Shown here: positions 26,515 to 38,404 of the stretch, piece by piece
Layout of the letters: every line of letters starts with the position of its first letter
Position numbering within the stretch: position 1 is the stretch's first letter
Assembly: GCA_014155875.1 (NCBI GenBank)
Contig: JACEFZ010004189.1
Location: 62,001 to 126,000 of the forward strand
Length of the DNA stretch: 64,000 nucleotides
Source: Cepaea nemoralis
Lineage: Eukaryota; Mollusca; Gastropoda; Stylommatophora; Helicidae
Direction of reading: 5' to 3'
The notes under the pieces: model-generated
The model's database searches: none
What the model was told of the DNA's origin: nothing
The model's input: the letters and a program-made list of their open reading frames with translations, nothing else
Position numbers and translations under genes: made by a program

Positions 26515-28200
26515 CATCTCCCACCTATCCATACATCACCCCACCCACACAACACCCCCGCCTACCCACACACACGCGCACCAAGGGACACATACACACC
26601 TCACCTACCCCCACACACACACACCAAGGGACACATACATACCCCACCAACCGACCCATCTCCCTCCCGCACATCCCCCACCCACACACACTGCCCTCAC
26701 CTGATCCCCCAACCAAAACACACTCGCCACCCACAAACATTCCCCCCGCCAACCCACACATCCCACGCCCATCCACATCCTACCCCACACATCCTCTCCC
26801 CACCCACACCTCAAACCACCCATCCTCCAGCCACATCTCCATCGACAACATATTCCTTACCCACACACACAATCCCCCACCAACCCACACATCGCACATC
26901 CACTCACACATCCCCAAACCATACACACACATCCCCACCAACTGACATGTCCCTACCCCCCCCCCCCCCACCCACACACACACATCTCCCTAACCACCCA
27001 AACATCCCCAATCCACTCACACACACACCACCACCCACACATACAACTTTCACCCACCCACACATGCCTTAACCTAATCCCTCACCACACAATCCCCCAC
27101 CCGCACATCACATACACCCCCTACCACGCACTATTCCCAACCCATGCACCACACACACACATATCCCTCACCAACACATCCCCACTTACACACCACACAC
27201 ATATCCCCCACCCAGATACCACACAATATTCCCACCTACACCCACACAGATACCCTTACCCATCCACCCCACATACCCCCACTCACACACCACAAAAATC
27301 CCCCACCCACACACACATACCTCACCCACACAATATCACCAACCAACACACCACACACTTCTCCCCACCCATACACGCATTCCCTACCCGTCCACCAACA
27401 CTCACTCACTCACGCATACATCCTCCACTACGCACCCACACACCCCCAACCAAACATCTCTCGATCACAATACCCCTACCCCCACACACATCCTCCACCC
27501 ACTCACACATCCCACCCCGACACATACAACTCCCTCACCCACCTACACATCCCTAAGCCACTCACACACCCCAACCACACATTCCCAACCCACACACACA
27601 CATCTCCCACCCACACTCCCCCGCATACTTCCCCCAACCACCACAATCCTCTGCTCACCCACACACAAACCCCACCCATACGCACATTCCCCGCACCCAT
27701 CACACACATCCCCCACACCACACACATCCCCCACCCATACCACTACAAACATACCCTCCACCCACACATCATTCACACATCCCCCACCAACACACCGCAC
27801 ACATATCTGAAACCCACACACCATACACTTCTCCCCACCCGCCCTTCCATCCCAAATCCACCCAACACAATCCCCTACCCCCACAGCCCCGCCTCCCACA
27901 CATACTTCCTCAAACCATCCACACATCTCCACCCACATAAACACACATCCCCTGCATCCGTCCTATACACATATCCTCCACGCATACACACATCCCCCAC
28001 ACCCATTCCAACACCCGCACTTTCACCCCCACACATCCATCCACACATCCCACCAACACCCACAAATACCACTACCCACCAAAACAGACACACCCCAACC
28101 CATCCAAATGCATACCCCCACCCACACACCCACACCCACACATATCCCCACACTCACACACATCCTCCACATACACTCACACTTCCTCACATCTAGACAC
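26515..28200. repeat. Degenerate CA/CCCAC-rich minisatellite, about 1.7 kb
   Basis: Plus strand is almost free of G and built from variants of CACACATCCCCCACCCA. It probably expanded in the 3' region of the minus-strand LINE. A 350-codon open frame (27144-28196) exists only because stop codons are rare in such sequence; it is His/Pro/Thr low complexity and I do not call it a protein. Confidence 0.9.
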
Positions 28201-28357
28201 ATACAAAATGTCTCACGTTAGTATTGAACTTAGTATGAACAAACTCCCACACTTTACTCACACACATACACTGACACTTGTCATGAGCAGTCTCATAAAA
28301 ATGTTAAACATGGAGAAAAATGTGTACATAAAATGTATGTGACGTAAAAATAGTGAT

Positions 28358-28464
<107 letters not shown>

Positions 28465-28469
28465 TTCAC

Positions 28470-28660
28470 TTTCACGCTCACACATTCACTCTTCCGCTCA
28501 TTCATTCACTCTCACGCATTCACTCTCACGCTCACTCATTCACTCTCTCGCTCACTCATTCACTTTCCCGTTCACTCATTCACTCTCCCGCTCACTCATT
28601 CACTCTCCCGCTCACTCATTCACTCTCACGCTCACTCGTTCTGTCTCTCATTCACACTCA
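28470..28660. repeat. 20-bp tandem repeat
   Basis: About nine units of CTCACTCATTCACTCTCCCG and close variants, head to tail. No unique spacers, so not a CRISPR array. Confidence 0.9.
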
Positions 28661-28816
28661 CTGACTCACTCACTCAAACTACAGTAATGAACATGAGTTT
28701 ATATTATGCATGATAAAATCAAATGGTATTTAACTGATAATATGACAGATGAGAATACACAAACATATGGATTCGCGTGTTACATAACATGCGTGTTACA
28801 TGACATGCATCTGCTC

Positions 28817-28818
<2 letters not shown>

Positions 28819-28868
<50 letters not shown>
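28819..28868. repeat. (CT)n microsatellite
   Basis: Fifty bases of CT, followed by mixed CA/GC repeats to about 29180. Confidence 0.97.
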
Positions 28869-28873
<5 letters not shown>

Positions 28874-29208
28874 CTTTCATATACACACACTCACACGCAT
28901 GCGCGCGCTCTCACACACACACACACACACTAACACATCAACTCTCCCACTGTCTGACTCTCTAACACACAATCCTTCACACACACTCACTCTCTCAATC
29001 ACACTCTCTCACACATACACATACACATGAACGCATGCACATGAACGCATGCACGCACGCATACACTCCCTCACTCATTCTCACACATACACGTACGAAT
29101 GCATGCACTGACACATTCCCCCACCATTTCTCGCTCAATCACTCTCTCCACACACACGCATGCACGTGCGCACACACGCATTCACTCTCTCCCTCTCACT
29201 GACACCCA

Positions 29209-29211
<3 letters not shown>

Positions 29212-29297
<86 letters not shown>
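29212..29297. repeat. (CT)n microsatellite
   Basis: Eighty-six bases of uninterrupted CT, just downstream (LINE sense) of the CR1-like ORF stop. Confidence 0.97.
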
Positions 29298-29300
<3 letters not shown>

Positions 29301-29387
29301 CCCACATGCACACACATATATATTGAACAATTATAGTTAAACAAATATAATGAACAATTATACTGAACAATTATACCAGTAAATGAA

Positions 29388-30080
29388 TTATGGTGGCATA
29401 TAGTCGGTATGGATTAAGTATTGAAAGAGTTTTCGGTTAAATGTGTAGGGACTCATTGGAGTTTTCAGATCTGGAGGCAGATCATTCCATAAGTGAGCAC
29501 CAGAATAGGCGCAACATGTTTTGTATAGGTCCAATCTAGGCCTTGAGACATGTAACAAATTTAGACGCTTGCTGTTCATTGCATTAGATTGAATCAGCGG
29601 CAGAAGATACTCTGGGGTATTTTGAGATATAATTTTATTCTCTAATTTGGCTTTGTTGAAAAGGAAGCGCTTTTGTAGTGGTAGAAGTCTTAGATGACTG
29701 TACAAATTATTACTTTCAACGTGCTTTATGTCAGAAACCAGACGAATAGCGCGGTTTTGTAGAGAACATAGTCGTTTTAAATTAGATTTAGGGCAACCAT
29801 CCCAAACTGTGGAACAGTAATCGAGATGTGATTGGATATAGCATGTATAGAATATTTTTCGTGTGCTTTCGTCCAGGGAGTGCTGAATTTTAGCAAGTTG
29901 GTAAACTTTTTGTGCTATTTTCTTGGTAAGAGCGTGAACATGAGAGCTCCAGTTCAAATGGCTGTCTATTAAAAGCCCTAGTGTTTTATGTTCAGTCACA
30001 TTAACTATAGGTAACGTGCCCATGCGGAGTTCGAGCGGTGATCCAGTTATGGCTAGTGTCTGTAGGTTTTGTCTGGTCGT
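29388..30080 (-). pseudogene. CR1-like LINE ORF2, C-terminal part
   Basis: RT thumb and C-terminal region with LINE hallmarks 'KTLGLLIDSHLNWSSHV', 'LDYCSTVWDG', 'LCSLQNRAIRLVSDI' and the ending 'HLWNDLPPDLK'. It stops at 29388 ahead of the long microsatellite 3' region. The open frame is continuous to about 30089, but its upstream end is disrupted by the SINE at 30091-30247. Confidence 0.87.
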
Positions 30081-30090
30081 TATTAGCATG

Positions 30091-30247
30091 TGATCATGCT
30101 ACATGGGCAACACATGATCTCTATATTTTAGCCCAGGCTTTGTGCTATGGAGAGGCAATAACTCCATCCCTGGCCATAGTTAAAAGTTATTATGCCTTTT
30201 TATAGCACAAACTATCGTCTGTCAAGACGGCAAGGTGCCAATGATGA
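30091..30247 (+). mobile_element. 157-bp SINE made of LINE Y end sequences
   Basis: It is flanked by the 10-bp TSD TATTAGCATG (30081-30090 and 30248-30257). Its first ~85 bases match the start of LINE Y (54376-54460, CATGGGCAACACATGATCTC and on). Its last ~41 bases match the LINE Y end (near 57598-57637, TGTCAAGACGGCAAGGTGCC). About 31 bases between are not shared. A short element with both ends of a LINE is a likely trans-mobilised deletion derivative. Confidence 0.85.
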
Positions 30248-30257
30248 TATTAGCATG

Positions 30258-30905
30258 GATTTGGTTTTTTCGATGTTAATTTGCATGCGGTTTTCATTGC
30301 TCCATCTAGTAAGATTATCAGGTTCCTTTTGTATAGAATTGTCTAGTTTTCTTGACTAGTATATATAGTACAGTCGACTGCGAATAGATCACAAGTTGTA
30401 TTGATATTTAAAGGAAGATCATTTATATAAACTGCAAAAAGCAGCGGACCTAGTATTGAGCCCTGAGGCCCTGAGCCCTAAGCTGTGTGGGTCTTGATAG
30501 ACAGTTGTTGAAGGACACTACTTGTTGCCTGTCGGATAGAAATGACGTGATTATGTTCACCATGTTGGTGCTTGTCTTCATTTGCTTTAGTTTTCTAATT
30601 AAAATATCGTGATCTACCATATCAAAAGCTTTTTTAAAGTCTACAAACACCGCTCCACAAATTCTACCGTTGTTGATGTTTAAGTGCCAGTTATCGGTCA
30701 TTTTTGTTAGAGCACTATGGCAAGAATATTTAGGTCGAAACCCAGATTGACTGTTAATTATTAGATCATTGTTAATTAAATGTTGTAACGTTATTTTATG
30801 AATGTGTTTTTCTAGTGGTTTTGATAGCGACGATAGTAAGGAAATAGGTCTATAATTACCCAAAACGCTATTATCGATTGAGCCATTTTTAAAAAGCGGA
30901 AACAC
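30258..30905 (-). pseudogene. CR1-like LINE reverse transcriptase
   Basis: Motifs 'NYRPISLLSSLSKPLEK', 'SGFRPKYSCHSAL' and 'GAVFVDFKKAFDMVDHDIL' lie at 30450-30905. Downstream (about 30355-30395) the catalytic box expected as F-A-D-D reads 'FAVD', so one catalytic Asp is lost. A small duplication (GAGCCCTGAGGCCCTGAGCC) near 30460 shifts the frame. Confidence 0.85.
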
Positions 30906-31034
30906 TTTAGCAATTTTAAATGCAGATGGAAAGTAGTTTTTGGCCAGGCACTGGTTATATATGAACGTTAAGGACTCGCTAATGACTGGTGCAGCACAAC
31001 GAAGAATTCTATTACTGATACCATCTAGGCCGTG

Positions 31035-31624
31035 TTAGTTTGTTGATTTGAGGTTCAAGAGATATTTATAAACGTCTGCAACAGACATTAAAGGAATCTC
31101 AACGGGAATATTTCTGGCGCACTTCTCCTCACAGAATGATGCCAGTGAACTTAAATTACACGATGAGTCTGGTATTGAAGACTTTAGATTCTCTATTACT
31201 GATTGAAAGAACCATCTGAATTCATCGCATGTTATAGAATTTGGTATTGCTGATTCTGTAGGGCGTTTCTTATTGGTTAGCAAGTTAATAGCCTTCCATA
31301 TATTTGTACTGTTTGAATTATCTACAATCAAATTTTTAAAATGATCTTTTTTTATCCTACGAATTTCATATTTAACTTTATTCCTTAGTCTGCGGTAATT
31401 GATGAAGTCTTTATTTTTGTGTGCTGTATCTCTCTCTCTCTCATGATTTCCAGCACTTCTCTAGTGACCCATGGGGATTTATGTTGATTTTTGACTCGAA
31501 CTTCTTTGAATGGCACGTGTTTATCGAACACATTGTAGACTGTCTTCGTCCAGAAAGCTAATGCATCGTCCGGGTCAGGAAGTTGGTAAACGTGATCAAA
31601 GGCTGCTTTTCTTAAGTCTTGCAA
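31035..31624 (-). pseudogene. CR1-like LINE ORF2, region between endonuclease and RT
   Basis: Two open segments (31035-31331 and 31385-31624) carry the LINE linker pattern, for example 'KSPWVTREVLEIMRERE' and 'VADVYKYLLNLKSTN', the latter just before the RT domain. The endonuclease domain is missing, so the copy is 5'-truncated near 31709. Confidence 0.75.
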
Positions 31625-31709
31625 AAATAAATCTTGGTTGAATGCTTTATAATTCCTAAATTTGATACTTACATGTTTATGTTTAAGAGGTTTGAACCCA
31701 ATTCTTGAC

Positions 31710-32041
31710 CATGATGAGTCCCTGTTGCGGCCCGTGGCATACGCCAGTCGAAAACTTTTGCCAGCTGAAAGGAATTATTCGAACGTCGAAAGAGAATGCT
31801 TGTCATTTGTCTGTGCTGTGCAAAAATTCCAGCCCTATTTGTATGAGATTCAGTTTCGTGTCCAGTCAGACCATCAACCCTTGATGTTCCTGGCCACATC
31901 CCAAAAGCTCAATGCACGTTTGATGCGTTGGTCGTTGTTGCTTCAACCCTACCACTTTATAGTGGAATACATTCCCGACAAGGAGAATGTTGGAGCTGAT
32001 TTTTTGTCAAGGCATCCAGTCCTTGAAGAAAAGGAAGAGTA
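31710..32041 (+). pseudogene. Ty3 RNase H, second part
   Basis: Open segment with 'RPVAYASRKLLPAERNYS', 'ERECLSFVCAV', 'VQSDHQPLMFL' and the end 'NVGADFLSRHP', typical of the Ty3 RNase H and polyprotein C-terminus. It completes the domain begun at about 26240 and ends 66 bases before the 3' LTR. No domain follows RNase H, consistent with integrase lying upstream. Confidence 0.9.
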
Positions 32042-32094
32042 GATCACCTGGATCGAACCTCCAGGAGGCAAGAGTCGACACGGTCAACTCTCTT

Positions 32095-32107
32095 AAGAGG
32101 GGGCCTA
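32095..32107 (+). promoter_or_regulatory. Polypurine tract of the Gmr1-like element
   Basis: AAGAGGGGGCCTA directly precedes the 3' LTR start TGTCACAG. Confidence 0.85.
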
Positions 32108-34493
32108 TGTCACAGAATGCCTGGAGGATGCGACCAGGAGAGGCTACAATTACCAGAATGCCACAATTGCCAGAAGGCCACAATTACTAGACACACGAGA
32201 TCTCTCGGCCTACACCCACCCAGTAGTCAAAGGGAGATAATTCAAGTAATTTTACTCCTGACGGAGTAGAGGATTACGCCCCTGGATTCTGGGAAGTTCT
32301 GGATGATGACACCGGAAGTAGTGTCTTAACTGCGCAATAGCAGTAACCTCGCTTGCAGCTGAGAGAACTGATGGTTGTCTGGTCGGCTGGCAAGAACTTC
32401 TGTCTGGCAGCAGTGATTTGAAGAATTGGTTCCAGTGTCAACATACAGTTTGAAGACGGTTGACAGTATGTCCCTAAGTTGGACTGAGGTTCCATACTTC
32501 TAACTGCATGACAGAATAAAAAGGTAAGAATGCGACTATTCTTGGATCGGTTCGTGTCGAAATCCCGATCACACAATGTTGCATAGTGCATGCAGCCGTG
32601 TTCACCCGTAGGTCAAGGGCGAGCCTGTAAATTGCTGCAGCAAGCGGGCCTGTTTATTTGACCCCATTTTCATCAGGCCAGTTTTAAACATTCTGTAATG
32701 TTGCCAACAGTGCACTGCCGAGACAGGAAAAATAATGCATGCTTAGTGTGGCGCGCCAGAAAATGGCTGGGGAAAAATGGGATTGGCTTGTTGGTGATTT
32801 GATGGCACTACTGGGCCGCCTTTGAACTCAGGCGTAGTGCACACAACCGGAAGTCGGTGAAAGCGTAACTAAACCCTACCGAGTGGGGTATCCTCCGACT
32901 CGGCCGGTCAAGACGAATCTCATGGGAATGTCCGCGGTCGAATCGACTGTCATTTGAGCGATCCCGCGAGTGTTGAAGTTCGCGTCTTTTGGCAGGGCGA
33001 CTGCTGGTTTTCTTTGCCTTTCTCATACACTTTGTGTTCAAGGTCTCCTTAACGGACTACCATTCTAGTTTATAGTGGGTTCCTGTGAGGAGAACAACGG
33101 GGAGGGGAAAGAGGGAGAAGTGATGCTACAGACATGTCTGATGGTTGCAGGGGAGATGAACTGGGGAAAGCAGGACCCCATGGGAAGAGCTGGAAGGGGG
33201 TTTTGCCAACGGCCCTCCTTCAGGGCCATCTTGCCTATGGGTACTGTAGACCTTCTAACCCTGTATGTCATTAGAAGTCTTCCACTGGGGAACTGGGGGC
33301 AGACACTCATAACTAGTCACCGTGGGTTCACTCTATCCCCAGTCCAGGGAAACAGATGATCTATTCCGCTACTTGTCAGACCCCAGACCTTATTCTTCCT
33401 CTGACCCTGAGGCATGGCCTGTAATTGAACCACCACCCATCTTAGGGAGGTGATTCACTCTCTGAGTACTATGAGGATGTCTATCCCCATGTGGTGGGTC
33501 ATGATCATGTGATTCTCACAGAAGGGTTGCCTGTGTCATTTTTTCCAGATTCTACCTTCCGGAGAGGAGTGATGGACAGTCAGTAAAACCATCATTCTGT
33601 GTCAACATCAGCAGTCTGGACATACCAACTAACGTGAGGTGATCCTACTGCCCACTACCCGGTCAGTCATATATGCCCTCAGAGCAGATCCAGGAGTCAT
33701 CCACCATTCAAAACGAAGGCTGCTGGGCAAGTATGGTTTGTATAATCGTCCAGCTGTGCCACACTTAGTACCTACCCGACTACCCAACAACTGTGTGATA
33801 TCAAGAAACACTTGTTTCACCCGAACTGTGGTTTTTGATGGTGACTCTTAGTCTAATGGAACTCTGGTTATGAATTATGAACTTCTCTGAACTTTAAATT
33901 GAGAAACTGTGCTACTATGATTGGACCTATTATGGAGGCATCTACGTGATCGGATGTGGATGAGCTTTATGAATGTAATTCAGACACATGTTCTGGTATC
34001 CTGGTCACATTATCCGGACTTGCTTTCCAGGTGATATCTGGTCGAAGACGGAGGACCTTCACCGAGAAGCTAAGTACCATACCCTTCTTATGTGGAACTC
34101 TGACAGCTGTACAGTGATGACCTTCTTCATGTGGCTGCCTCATCTTACTGTCTTATAGCAACTATCACACCAGGCAGATCTGCACTACATCCACATTATC
34201 TTAACTTTCCTTTGTACAATACACTTTTGTTATTGAGTTTGTAGATGCCAGAGTTGCGTCATTTATTCAGGACGATATTTGAAAGGGTAACATCCCTTGG
34301 TTGGTTGTGAGAGAGAGATAGGTATCTGAAGACTGGTGGGGTCGCAGACTGAAAGTGTCCCAGTCCCAGATCTGAAGTCATCCCAGGAGTATATATAACT
34401 ATATATAAATAAATATAGATATATATGTATGTATAGATATTGATAAATAAATGCGATAGCCTTTTCTCTTCACCCCAGGGAAGCTATATGGCA
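32108..34493 (+). repeat. 3' LTR of the Gmr1-like element (2386 bp)
   Basis: Starts TGTCACAGAATGCC and ends TATATGGCA; collinear with 15925-18299. The 3' flank CTAGT (34494-34498) is the TSD partner of CTTGT at 15920-15924. Confidence 0.93.
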
Positions 34494-35395
34494 CTAGTTC
34501 ACAACATATATAGACAACATATGTAAAGAAACCAGCCAAACAGAGACAGCAAGAATACAGCATGACGAGAACACAGAAGAAGAACCATCTACATATCTAA
34601 CCATTAGAGAACTCCTGTTTGCGAAAGACCAAGTACAAATACCAAAATCAGAAGCTGAATTACAAGACCACATGAATAGTCTAAATGAAATGTGTAGGGA
34701 ACATAACATGAAAATTAGCACAAGTAAAACAGAGGTAATGACTATATCTAAAGAAGAACAAACAGCAACAATTCACCTAAACGAACATCCCTTGAAACAA
34801 GTAAAGAGTTTCACGTACCTAGGAAGTATAATATCATCAAATGGTAAATCAGAAGACGAGATCAAAAATAGTTGCAATAAGGCAAACCAACTCTTTGAAC
34901 AAATGGCACCAATACTAAAGAACAAACATGTATCAATAACTACTAAGATGGCAATTTACAACACAATCTTCCTACCAACTCTATGTTACCAATGCCAAAC
35001 CTGGACAATGACAGAAAAAGAGAAAAGAAAAATCACAACAACAGAAATCAGATTCCTGAGAAGAATACTTTGTGTATCAAGAAGAGATAAGATCAGAAAT
35101 AAAGAAATCAGGACTAAAGTGGGGGTTAGAGCTGCGCTAGATTTTATTAGATGGCAACAAGTCAAATGGTTTGGCCATGCAAATAGGTTACCAACTAACA
35201 GTATGCAACAATAAGCAATGATGTACAGACCAGAGGGAAGCAGAGGAAGAGGCCGACCACGTAAACGATGAACGCAGGGAATAACAGAGTCCATGGGAAT
35301 GTCGATACATGAAGCCCATAAGCGGGCACTTTCCCGCTGTTTACTTTACCAAGACACCGCAAGGTACAAGAGTAACATGATGAGATGAGATGAGA
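34494..35395 (+). pseudogene. LINE X reverse transcriptase, C-terminal part and 3' end
   Basis: Resumes at 'TTYIDNI'. The next segment, 'ELLFAKDQVQIPKSE', is where the F-A-D-D box is expected; it reads F-A-K-D, losing a catalytic Asp. The open frame 34672-35214 has 'KSFTYLGSIISSNGKSEDEI', 'CYQCQTWTM' and 'VKWFGHANRLP'. Stops at 35212 and 35269 interrupt the tail 'RGRGRPRKR'. It ends with (GATGA)n at 35376-35395. Confidence 0.87.
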
Positions 35396-35939
35396 TATTG
35401 ACACGAACTAACATTGCAGACAACTTATATCAACTTGGTTCAGTTCCCCTATGTGTTGCAGGCCTCTACACCACCTCATAAGAACTGTATCAAATTGTGT
35501 GGGACTTTGTGAACGTGAGTTACATAATCTTTTCCATATTTGCATATGTCGACCTCTTTTTTTTCCCCTGAACTATTTAAACCCGACGTAAACTATCGAT
35601 ATATTGATCAGACCTCCAAGTGAAAATATAAGACGTTAATCCAGTTGAACTATAACATGAAAAAGATCCTGCCAGCACTCTTACAAGTTGGTGGCAGATT
35701 GCTAGCTCTAAAATTTGCAGTGTCAATTTCAGCACGCACACATCATCAATACTGAACTGAGGACACAAATAATCACTATACATCTGTTGAGTTCTTGGGG
35801 AGAGGGGCATTGCGTACCCAGCCCCCCTCCCACTTTTTTTTTTAAAAGGAGTTTGACTACGTGAGCATGCCACTGCAAACTTAGCCCATATCACAACAAG
35901 GCCCTGAAACATGGACTAAAAACAAAAGAGATAAAAACA
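35396..35939. other. No recognisable feature
   Basis: AT-rich spacer. Its first ~40 bases resemble the decayed tandem repeat also seen near 11278 and 14802. No protein similarity is visible on either strand. Confidence 0.4.
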
Positions 35940-36230
35940 ATGAGTTGAGTCAGGAACCGACAGCCTAGCACTCGGGTCATTCTCATGGGTGATCCGTCCT
36001 CATCTTCAACAAACAGCGAAGAGTCCCAATACTAATGATACCAGTAGAAGTCTGATTATATGTCCGTTGGCATTTCCTTGGAGTCCAGAACGAAAGAACC
36101 CCGGGAAGGTTAACCCGGACAATAAATGCCCGCAAAAGTCGGATGTGTCGAGGTAAAGGCATAAGTAAAGCAGCTCTGCTGTTAGAAGGCATAACGTAAT
36201 TACGTCTGAAAAAATACTCCGGTTGAACGC
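35940..36230 (-). mobile_element. LINE W 3'-end fragment
   Basis: Minus-strand translation includes 'QRTYNQTSTGIISIGTLRCLL', matching the C-terminus of the better LINE W copy at 38405-38684 ('RRTFNQIAVGTISSMTLRWLL'). The element end (plus-strand TGAGTTGAGTCAGGAACCGAC) also matches 38407-38427. Confidence 0.75.
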
Positions 36231-36231
36231 A

Positions 36232-36240
36232 ACAGTAGCA

Positions 36241-36271
<31 letters not shown>

Positions 36272-36368
36272 AAGAAGAAGAAGAAGAAGAAGAAGAAGAA
36301 GAAGAAGAAGAAGAAGAAGAAGAAGAAGAAGAAGAAGAAGAAGAAGAAGAAGAAGAAGAAGAAGAAGA
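36232..36368. repeat. (CAG)n followed by (GAA)n microsatellite
   Basis: About 40 bases of CAG repeats, then about 100 bases of GAA. Long GAA·TTC tracts can form triplexes. Homopolymeric open frames here are artefacts. Confidence 0.97.
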
Positions 36369-36424
36369 TTTTGTAATGTTGTAAACATAAACAATGCATA
36401 TTACCTTGCGATGAGACAGGCAGA

Positions 36425-37320
36425 CACACGTATCTCGCACATTCATAAACACACACTCACACATACATACCTGCATACATACTTACATCATTTGCACAAA
36501 CTCTCACAGCTATGCACACTCTCAATAACATACAAATACGCACTTCCTCGCATATAACAACATGCATGCACACATACACACAAAGATATACACATACATA
36601 CACATAGACACAAATACACATATACAGACACATGCACATACACATATATACACACGCACATACATACCCACATATACAATACTCACACACATATGTACAC
36701 ATACACACCTACACACACTTATACACACATACACATGCGCACTCATAAACATACAAACACATACACACCACTCATACATACCCATATACGCACATACACA
36801 CATGTACACACAAACAGACATAAACACAAACTCACACATACACACCCAAGCACACGCATACACACACAAATACACATGTCTATACACATGAACAAACATA
36901 CACACATACTACACACATACACATATACAAACACACAAACATACACACATATACACACAAACGCAGACACACACGCATACACACCCATGCATACACATAC
37001 ACACATGCAAACATATACACGCACATACACGCACAAACACGTACATGCATATACAATACATACACGACCATACACACACATACACACATACACGCAAGCA
37101 CGTGTACGTAAACCTACACACATACACAAAAATACATACACACACAAATACGCACGCATGCACACACACATACGCACATAGACACATAGACACATACATA
37201 TATACACCAACATATACAAACACACACACACGCGCGTATATACTCATACACACATATAAACACACACATAGACACACATAGACACATACACACACGAACA
37301 TACACAGACAGACAGACATA
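36425..37320. repeat. ACAC/ACAT-rich microsatellite block, about 0.9 kb
   Basis: Degenerate (CACATA)n and related repeats with purine/pyrimidine alternation. Several overlapping Thr/His or Cys/Val open frames on both strands are low-complexity artefacts. Confidence 0.93.
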
Positions 37321-37789
37321 AACGTTTGACTGTATTAGAAACGTCTAGAAAAATGAAAACAATATCAGTCGAGTGTTCTCATGGGATTATCAGGGCTGTT
37401 TGTGAAATATTGACTGGTGTCATGTTTCAGAAGCTTTAGATTCAGTTATTTAGAACAGCGTCACCATGTGCCGTGTCGATAATTGTGGGTCATAATTCGT
37501 CATCACACTCGATCACAATTATCCGCTTCTGTTTGTTTTCTTGTCCCTATTATTTCATACGATCACCAATCTCCTCATCTGTCTGTGTTCTTGTCCATGT
37601 ATTTGCACGCCATATGCAACACAGGCAAGTGCGAGCCACGGACGAATTTCAAGTTCCGCTTCCCTTTATCCAAGCCCACTGCAATGGCCATAGCCGAAAA
37701 TTAATGAAAATATTCATCAATACCTTACCGTCTTTCGTCAAACGGAGCTAAGGGGAACATCATTGACTGGTACGGTTCGCCGCCGCAGG
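37321..37789. other. No recognisable feature
   Basis: Unique-looking spacer between the microsatellite block and the gag remnant; no motif or protein similarity seen. Confidence 0.4.
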
Positions 37790-38225
37790 TCTGGGAGTCA
37801 GGGAGTGTAGATCCTCCGACTGCTCCTTCAGTTTCCTTAGCAGTCTACGCTTTCACCTCCCATTCCTTCATCCGGAAGTCATGCTCCAATATCCGGGTGT
37901 CTTGCTCCCGTTAGGCCCTCTTGTCCTCCATATCAAGTTTCTTCTTCTCCTCTTGCACCATCTTCTTTTCTTCCTAGGAAGTTTCCGAGCTTCTTTCTCT
38001 AAGGCAAGCTTCTTGACCTCTTGCTTCATAGCAAGTTTCTGGACCTCATCCTCCCTTTTTGCCTTCTTCCTGTCTCTGTCCTCTTGCCTGTGGTCTGTTT
38101 CGACCTGTTGGACATATATGTGTAGCTCTACTACCTCTTGGCCCATCTCTCGGCCTGTGGCTTGTATTTCAGCAATACTAAGTCGAGCGCTGATGCCATT
38201 ACTTAGTACTACTATCTGTGTATTT
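37790..38225 (-). pseudogene. gag remnant of a minus-strand Ty3 element
   Basis: Minus-strand translation gives a Lys/Glu-rich coiled coil ('VQKLAMKQEVKKLALEKEA') preceded by 'GREMGQEVVELHIYVQQVE', which parallels the Gag N-terminus at 18560-18800 ('GEGMGLSGPALSEYIQRVE'). Only the N-terminal part remains. Together with the minus-strand PBS at 39560-39577 it suggests a decayed Gmr1-like element, with LINE W inserted between PBS and gag. Confidence 0.6.
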
Positions 38226-38252
38226 GGGGGTAACTGAATTAATCAATTTTGT

Positions 38253-38293
38253 ATATATATATATATATATATATGTACACACACACACACAAT
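38253..38293. repeat. (TA)n(CA)n microsatellite
   Basis: Alternating TA followed by CA repeats, between the gag remnant and LINE W. Confidence 0.95.
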
Positions 38294-38404
38294 TAATATT
38301 GATAAACACTTCTTATGTCTGTCCGTCACAGACCTTAGCGTGATTTGGACAGTAACCAAAGTACTCAAACAGAACTTATCAATAGAGCTTCCCGTAGAGT
38401 TGGG

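Noticed and set aside
27144..28196. 350-codon open frame rich in His, Pro and Thr
   Set aside because: Lies wholly in a G-free CA/CCCAC minisatellite where stops are rare; no start context or domain.
28470..28660. Regular 20-bp repeats suggesting a CRISPR array
   Set aside because: Units are contiguous with no unique spacers, and the context is an animal transposon.
36006..36476. Poly-Ser, poly-Phe and poly-Leu open frames
   Set aside because: The three minus-strand frames of a GAA/TTC microsatellite.
36457..37319. Several overlapping open frames of up to 162 codons
   Set aside because: Low-complexity ACAC/ACAT repeat translated on both strands.
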